DNA of 64,000 nucleotides from Dichotomocladium elegans (Eukaryota; Mucoromycota; Mucoromycetes; Mucorales; Lichtheimiaceae): contig JAIXMN010000001.1 of assembly GCA_025716815.1 (NCBI GenBank), forward strand, positions 2,356,001 through 2,420,000. The letters are read 5' to 3'. The position numbers were made by a program, and so were the translations under genes. The notes beneath the pieces were generated by a model. The model saw only the letters and a program-made list of their open reading frames with translations. It ran no database searches and was not told where the DNA came from. Position 1 is the stretch's first letter. Each line of letters starts with the position of its first letter. Positions 59,052-64,000 of this stretch are shown here, in pieces.

Positions 59052-59057
59052 CAATAG

Positions 59058-62000
59058 GTTTCGTGATGTAGATTAATCATTTATTCAATGGGCTTCTGGC
59101 CGTCGCCTTGTTTGGCATGTGTGGCCGCCCTGTGGTGCGTTGGTGAGGGTCTAGGAATATAAAAACTCCAGTGGCATGCACCAGAGGAGAAAGAAAAGAA
59201 AAAAAACGAGTGTAGCGGAATTGCGAAGGTAAACGAGAAGTAGGATGCAGAGAGGAAAAGGGCGTGCCTGAAAAACCTCTAAGCTATGCGAGGGAGATGT
59301 TGGAGGGCGGTAAAGAAGTAGGACGGAAAAGGAATGTAGTTAGTAACACAAGTAAGCGTGATAGAGCTGCATGAATGAAGAATGCGGGGGGAATACAGCG
59401 GGGATAAAATTGAAGTACAATTTCTAAACGGGGTGGGGGATTTTGCGCGTGAGGTTCTGTGAGGCCTCGAGAAGAAGAAGACCAGGTGGAGGTTCGTCTG
59501 TAAAAGGAGTGGAGGAGGTGAGTTCATCAATAAGTTTTAAAAGAGAAAGAAGAGCCGGCCAGAGTGTGCGCCACTTTTTCAAGTTTCGAGGCACTTTGGC
59601 TGGGAGAAGATTCAGAGCGGCGTCGATGGCGTTCAGACCAGCGGGGGGATCCGGAATCAGGGTAGAAAGAGACCAACGAAACGACCGAAGATGCTCTTGT
59701 AAAAGAGGACATGTAGAGAAATGATCCCGATTTGCCCGAGGGCAACCACACTGGCAGTCGACTGACGGTGTTGGAGGCAACCAGGCCAGACGCCACTTGA
59801 CCAAGCGATGACGTTCCTTTCTGGTGCACGGCAACAAGAGAGTTGGATCCCAAGCAGGTTTACAAATTCCTCGCTTCACTGTAACATACTTGTCTGGCGT
59901 GGCGATTAACTTGTCAATGAGGGTTTGCATGGCTTTCGCCACTGCAATCGGCACAGGCTCTTTGGGGGGGTCAGGCCCCATAATGAGTGTCCGAACGTGC
60001 TTCCAGAGTGCATTGCGCCGAAGGGGGAACCAACGGGCCTCGCTCAGGGGAGCACGGCAGAGCTGCGGGAACATACAGGCAAATAGTGTACTGCGCGGAA
60101 GTGTGCGTGCACGAAGAATAAACTTCGTTTGCAAAATTTGATAACGAAGGTACATAGGGGGAAGCGCTGCAAGCAGCTGAATAGTAATCGTGCCGAGGGC
60201 CTTCTCAGTCGGTGAACGGCACAAGGCCATTCGGAGACACTGCCGCTGCGTCTCCTCCAACGTCGAGAGCTCTTTAACACCAAAGAAAGAAATAGGAAGA
60301 CCATACTCCATCACGGGACGCACAAAGATCTTGTACGCCCTAAGAGCCGAGGAGATGCCAAAGCCATACATGTGTACGCCAGACGCCCGAAGCTGACGCA
60401 TTGCTGCGAAAGCCCGTAGAGCAGACTGTTCCACAAGCAAGCCGCGGTCAATCCCATGGCGAGAAAACGGAATACCAAGGTATCGGAATTTTGAACAAGT
60501 GGGGATCGGCGTCTCGTAGAGACAAAATTCTGAATCAGGCGGCGCATTCAGGACCTCACACTTTGTTGGGTTCCATCGATATCCAAGGAGATTCGAGTGT
60601 TGTTCGGCGGCCAACAGCAGATGCTGCATATCGCGAGTGGTGCGTGCCACAAGGGCTACATCATCCGCATACAGCAAGCAATTGATCGGAACAAAAGAAG
60701 AAGGGGTCCCAGTCCCAGGCTCAAGGTCGGCGGGGATAAGATAAGGATTGTAGGGGTCGCGTAAGTCGTCAATGAGAGAACGGGGAGAAGCATGAGCGGT
60801 GTTAAAAGTAAAAGGTCGCCTTGAGCTCCAATTGAGGGATCGGGAAGAAGGAGGGGAAGGTACACGCACAAGATGGGGAGATGTTGAAACCGATCGCAAA
60901 AGGCGCGGAAGGGAATCAATGAAAATAGAATAAAGAAAAGGAGATAAAATACTTCCTTGCAGTACACCGTGCCTGGGGTGAATTTCCCGGGATGCTACAT
61001 TCATGTGGATCACCGTGACAACAATGTCGTCAAAGAGGTTCTGAAGTAGCGCGAGCAGAGGCGCCGCCACAAAGTGACGGAGCGAATCCCATATAACAAG
61101 CCGATTGGCACTGTCATACGCAGCCTTGATATCCAAAAAGACAACAACAGGAGGAATCTGCTCCGATCCCTCTTGGCGCGAATATGCTTGCATCAACTCA
61201 TGGAGGCAAGCCGCTTGATCCAACGTGCCTCGATGTGCTCGGAAACCACCCTGCGCAACATCGAGAATCGGCATGGAATGGAGCAACGAAGGCTGCAAAC
61301 ACCGTTCAAGGAGTTTACGAAAGACCGACGTCAAACTAATCGGCCGAAAGTTGGCTGGATCCGCAGTGGAGCCCTTGTTTTTGTAAATCGGAACCACTTG
61401 CGCAGTCCGCCAGGCGAGAGGAGACCACCCCAGACGCCAACAAAGGGTAAATATGCCATCCAGAAAGGGAGTGAGAGTCGGTGCAATGGGCTTGAGCATT
61501 TCCGCCTTAATGTGGTCTACGCCTGGTGCTTTTCGATTGGGTAGATCGTTGAGCGCTTGACGAATGTCGCCTACACTCCACGGAGGGGGTTCTCGGTGGA
61601 CATCGCTGCCCGGTGAGACACGAGGTGCCACAGACCCGCCGAACACGCGTTCCAGATGAGACGCCATGTCGTTGGCAGCCTGCAACGGTCCCTCGGGAGA
61701 CGAAATCGTGACGTTGGTGCGTTGGCGCATGCGCATCCGTTTCACCGCGGCCGTCATTTCTGTAGGATCAGCTTGCAGCTGCTGACAAAAGTCAATCCAG
61801 GATTGCCGCTGAGCAGCCCGTACCGCTTTCCGAAATGCTGAACACGCAGCAAGCCATTCGCGGTGGGCCGTAATGCGTTCGATACCATGACGAGAACGAG
61901 CGAGCTGTGAGGCCCACTTTTTTCTACTGTTGTCAAGGTGCTGAAGACGGCTGCTCCAAAACCACTTGTGGCTGTCGAGACGGGGACGAGTGCGCCCTAC

Positions 62001-62901
62001 ACTCTTGTCCAAGGCAGTGTACAATGCCTCATTGAGACGCTGCACGAAGCCTTCCAGTACTTCAGGGCTCAGCGGCATGTTGTTGTCTTCATCGATAGCA
62101 GATTGGATGTCTTCCAGAAGAGGACCTGCAGCCTCGTCAAACTGGTCAGAGTACGAGTCTTGCACCTCCTGCGCTTTGAGACGCTGAAGACGCCATGACC
62201 GACGCATTGCTGGCACAGCGGGAAGCCGTCGCATATTGACGGGCACAAATGACAGCTCACACAAGTGGTGATCCGATATGCCTAGGCCGGTGTGAATGAC
62301 CATGGCCGGATCAAGCAAGTGGTCGCGCATCGAGATAAAATAATCAATGATGCTCGTTTTCAAATTGGAGCCATCCTCAGAGGCCGACGCAGCAGCTTGA
62401 GTCCGCGCTACCGTAGCAAACGTAGGTTGACCAAATGCCAACTCAGCATTCCACAAGGTTAAGTCGTGTGTGCACAACCATTCCCTCAGTGCATGGTGGC
62501 GGTTGGGTGTAAAACGAGAATCACCTGTTAAACTCCCAAGCCGCACATTCAAGTCCCCAAGTACAATTGTATATGGATCCATGGACAGAGAACTATACCT
62601 CTGAGCAGCCTCCTCTGGTGACAGCGAAGGCGGCAAGTATAGACCATGCAGTGTATAGGGCCCAACTTTCAGTGACAGGGACTCACCGTTCTGAATAGGA
62701 AGCAGACGAACCTCGTAGGGGAAGGAGGGGCGGATCAGGAAGGACAGGCCAAAGCGGTCATGACGGTTGTGAATCGCATTATGCTCGGCGTAGTTGTGGT
62801 ATTGAGTCCAGGCGCACCGAAGTTTGCCACGGCGAAAGTAGGTTTCACAGAGGAAGAGGATGTCAACATTTTCATTCACACAGGCTTCTATCACGCTTAC
62901 G
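59058..62901 (-). mobile_element. LINE copy 2, near full length, ORF2 intact, 5'-truncated at the endonuclease start
   Basis: Minus-strand non-LTR retrotransposon of 3,844 bases. Its 3' end (plus strand GTTTCGTG at 59058) has no poly-A tail; seven bases (ACAATAG) separate it from the cut repeat unit. Its 5' end at 62901 abuts the 3' end of copy 3 directly. It contains a 3' UTR of about 370 bases and a complete ORF2, but no ORF1. The endonuclease lacks its first beta-strand with the catalytic Asn, showing that the 5' end is truncated within or just before ORF2. Confidence 0.85.
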
Positions 62902-62924
62902 GTTTCGTGATGTAGATTAATCAT
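59424..62924 (-). CDS. LINE ORF2: APE-type endonuclease, reverse transcriptase, Cys-rich C-terminus (1,166 codons)
   Basis: One open frame without stop. Residues 9-230 are an exonuclease-endonuclease-phosphatase domain, with LCETYF (25-30), VLGDLNVRLG (121-130), SIIDYF (191-196) and SDHH (217-220); the first catalytic Asn motif is missing. The reverse transcriptase spans about 480-830: PIYKNKGSTADPANFRPISL (RT 1-2), FLDIKAAYD (motif A, 596-604), GVLQGSILSPFLY (motif B, 653-665) and LLYADDVAL (motif C, 750-758). The C-terminus has a CxCxC...HxxxxC knuckle (CQCGCPRANRDHFSTCPLL) as in many fungal LINEs of the Tad/CRE-like range. The first eight codons, including the ATG, come from the 3' end of the neighbouring copy 3, so the start is a junction product. 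It nicks target DNA and copies element RNA into the genome; with the truncated endonuclease this copy is probably not autonomous. Confidence 0.85.
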   Translation of the reverse strand: MINLHHETVSVIEACVNENVDILFLCETYFRRGKLRCAWTQYHNYAEHNAIHNRHDRFGLSFLIRPSFPYEVRLLPIQNGESLSLKVGPYTLHGLYLPPSLSPEEAAQRYSSLSMDPYTIVLGDLNVRLGSLTGDSRFTPNRHHALREWLCTHDLTLWNAELAFGQPTFATVARTQAAASASEDGSNLKTSIIDYFISMRDHLLDPAMVIHTGLGISDHHLCELSFVPVNMRRLPAVPAMRRSWRLQRLKAQEVQDSYSDQFDEAAGPLLEDIQSAIDEDNNMPLSPEVLEGFVQRLNEALYTALDKSVGRTRPRLDSHKWFWSSRLQHLDNSRKKWASQLARSRHGIERITAHREWLAACSAFRKAVRAAQRQSWIDFCQQLQADPTEMTAAVKRMRMRQRTNVTISSPEGPLQAANDMASHLERVFGGSVAPRVSPGSDVHREPPPWSVGDIRQALNDLPNRKAPGVDHIKAEMLKPIAPTLTPFLDGIFTLCWRLGWSPLAWRTAQVVPIYKNKGSTADPANFRPISLTSVFRKLLERCLQPSLLHSMPILDVAQGGFRAHRGTLDQAACLHELMQAYSRQEGSEQIPPVVVFLDIKAAYDSANRLVIWDSLRHFVAAPLLALLQNLFDDIVVTVIHMNVASREIHPRHGVLQGSILSPFLYSIFIDSLPRLLRSVSTSPHLVRVPSPPSSRSLNWSSRRPFTFNTAHASPRSLIDDLRDPYNPYLIPADLEPGTGTPSSFVPINCLLYADDVALVARTTRDMQHLLLAAEQHSNLLGYRWNPTKCEVLNAPPDSEFCLYETPIPTCSKFRYLGIPFSRHGIDRGLLVEQSALRAFAAMRQLRASGVHMYGFGISSALRAYKIFVRPVMEYGLPISFFGVKELSTLEETQRQCLRMALCRSPTEKALGTITIQLLAALPPMYLRYQILQTKFILRARTLPRSTLFACMFPQLCRAPLSEARWFPLRRNALWKHVRTLIMGPDPPKEPVPIAVAKAMQTLIDKLIATPDKYVTVKRGICKPAWDPTLLLPCTRKERHRLVKWRLAWLPPTPSVDCQCGCPRANRDHFSTCPLLQEHLRSFRWSLSTLIPDPPAGLNAIDAALNLLPAKVPRNLKKWRTLWPALLSLLKLIDELTSSTPFTDEPPPGLLLLEASQNLTRKIPHPV

Positions 62925-64000
62925 TTATTCAATGGGCTTCTGGCCGTCGCCTTGTTTGGCATGTGTAGCCGCCCTGTGGTGCGTTGGTGAGGGTCTAGGG
63001 ATATAAAACTCCAGTGGCATGCACCAGAGGAGAAAGAAAAGAAAAAAAACGAGTGTAGCTGAATTGCGAAGATAAAAGAGAAGTAGGATGCAGAGAGGAA
63101 AAGGGCGTGCCTGAAAAACCTCTAAGCTATGCGAGGGAGATGTAGGGCGGTAAAGAAGTAGGACGGAAAAGGAATGTAGTTAGTAACACAAGTAAGCGTG
63201 ATAGAGCTGCATGAATGAAGAATGCGGGGGGAATACAGCGGGGATAAAATTGAAGTACAATTTCTAAACGGGGTGGGGGATTTTGCGCGTGAGGTTCTGT
63301 GAGGCCTCGAGAAGAAGAAGACCAGGTGGAGGTTCGTCTGTAAAAGGAGTGGAGGAGGTGAGTTCATCAATAAGTTTTAAAAGAGAAAGAAGAGCCGGCC
63401 AGAGTGTGCGCCACTTTTTCAAGTTTCGAGGCACTTTGGCTGGGAGAAGATTCAGAGCGGCGTCGATGGCGTTCAGACCAGCGGGGGGATCCGGAATCAG
63501 GGTAGAAAGAGACCAACGAAACGACCGAAGATGCTCTTGTAAAAGAGGACATGTAGAGAAATGATCCCGATTTGCCCGAGGGCAACCACACTGGCAGTCG
63601 ACTGACGGTGTTGGAGGCAACCAGGCCAGACGCCACTTGACCAAGCGATGACGTTCCTTTCTGGTGCACGGCAACAAGAGAGTTGGATCCCAAGCAGGTT
63701 TACAAATTCCTCGCTTCACTGTAACATACTTGTCGGGCGTGGCGATTAACTTGTCAATGAGGGTTTGCATGGCTTTCGCCACTGCAATCGGCACAGGCTC
63801 TTTGGGGGGGTCAGGCCCCATAATGAGTGTCCGAACGTGCTTCCAGAGTGCATTGCGCCGAAGGGGGAACCAACGGGCCTCGCTCAGGGGAGCACGGCAG
63901 AGCTGCGGGAACATACAGGCAAATAGTGTACTGCGCGGAAGTGTGCGTGCACGAAGAATAAACTTCGTTTGCAAAATTTGATAACGAAGGTACATAGGGG
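62902..64000 (-). mobile_element. LINE copy 3, 3' part, continues beyond the window
   Basis: Nearly identical over its whole visible length (1.1 kb) to the 3' end of copy 2, offset 3,840-3,844 bases. Visible differences are few: a missing TGG/TTGG in ATGTTGGAGGGCGG versus ATGTAGGGCGG near 63142, one A less in the AAAAACTCC run near 63009, and single-base changes in the UTR. The orientation is the same as copies 1 and 2. The 5' part lies outside the window. Confidence 0.88.
63264..64000 (-). CDS. LINE ORF2 C-terminal part (partial)
   Basis: Open frame from the window edge to the stop at 63264, identical in protein sequence to the end of the copy 2 ORF2, including the CQCGCPRANRDHFSTCPLL knuckle and the KIPHPV ending. 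No disabling mutation is seen in the visible part. The RT domain lies outside the window. Confidence 0.85.
   Translation of the reverse strand, partial: PMYLRYQILQTKFILRARTLPRSTLFACMFPQLCRAPLSEARWFPLRRNALWKHVRTLIMGPDPPKEPVPIAVAKAMQTLIDKLIATPDKYVTVKRGICKPAWDPTLLLPCTRKERHRLVKWRLAWLPPTPSVDCQCGCPRANRDHFSTCPLLQEHLRSFRWSLSTLIPDPPAGLNAIDAALNLLPAKVPRNLKKWRTLWPALLSLLKLIDELTSSTPFTDEPPPGLLLLEASQNLTRKIPHPV

Noticed and set aside
59443..62200. Several plus-strand frames of 70-156 codons antisense to the LINE ORF2
   Set aside because: They recur in all LINE copies only because the DNA is the same, and are shadows of ORF2.
1..64000. CRISPR arrays, bacterial operons, ribosomal RNA or tRNA genes
   Set aside because: No regularly spaced short repeats, no Shine-Dalgarno-type gene packing, and no convincing rRNA or tRNA cloverleaf was found by eye; small tRNAs could still be missed without a covariance search.

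Overview
This window is nuclear DNA of a fungus. Genes are split by many short introns (about 40-120 bases, GT...AG), some begin with only a few coding bases before the first intron, and the protein set (GH18 chitinase, fungal-type P450s, RAX1-like RGS protein, IML2-like protein, Spt5, Arp4, Mnd1) is fungal. An early-diverging lineage, most likely Mucoromycota/Mucorales, is my inference; no ribosomal RNA is present to prove it. Coordinates for spliced genes run from start codon to stop codon and include introns. Exon joins were read by eye from splice signals and reading frame.

Layout. 1-9.97 kb: 3' end of a class 3 lipase, a LisH-CTLH-WD40 protein, a three-SH3 adaptor built like animal CIN85/CD2AP, the meiotic recombination factor MND1 (minus) divergent from a ZNF511-like zinc-finger protein, and a TMEM70-like mitochondrial membrane protein (minus). 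10-12.1 kb: one or two very small minus-strand genes. 12.2-34.98 kb: a ULS1-like SNF2-RING translocase with SUMO-interaction-like motifs, ARP4 (minus), an IML2/TTC39-like protein, a giant (about 2,500 residue) UNC80-like protein, a Bax-inhibitor/Lifeguard membrane protein (minus), and a RAX1-like RGS-transmembrane protein. 35-40 kb: a membrane-anchored GH18 chitinase and a transmembrane kelch protein, both minus. 41.4-46.4 kb: two tandem paralogous cytochrome P450 genes. 46.9-50.6 kb: SPT5.

From about 50.7 kb the character changes from a gene-dense housekeeping region to a repeat graveyard: decayed ORFs, a broken Tc1/IS630-type transposase, a decayed gag-like ORF, a damaged LINE copy, an array of about 745-base tandem repeats, then two LINE copies joined head to tail with no base between the 3' end of one and the truncated 5' end of the next. 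The middle LINE copy carries an intact 1,166-codon endonuclease-reverse transcriptase ORF. The last copy runs off the window.

Functionally the genes do not form a pathway cluster. Themes that recur are chromatin and transcription (ARP4, ULS1-like, SPT5), meiosis (MND1), and membrane, wall and polarity functions (RAX1-like, chitinase, kelch, SH3 adaptor, Lifeguard). Several pairs are divergent and share short promoters (MND1/ZNF511-like 166 bases; ARP4/IML2-like 452; Lifeguard/RAX1-like 431). The most unusual material is the LINE tandem with its adjoining repeat array, the CIN85-like adaptor, and the UNC80-like giant gene.
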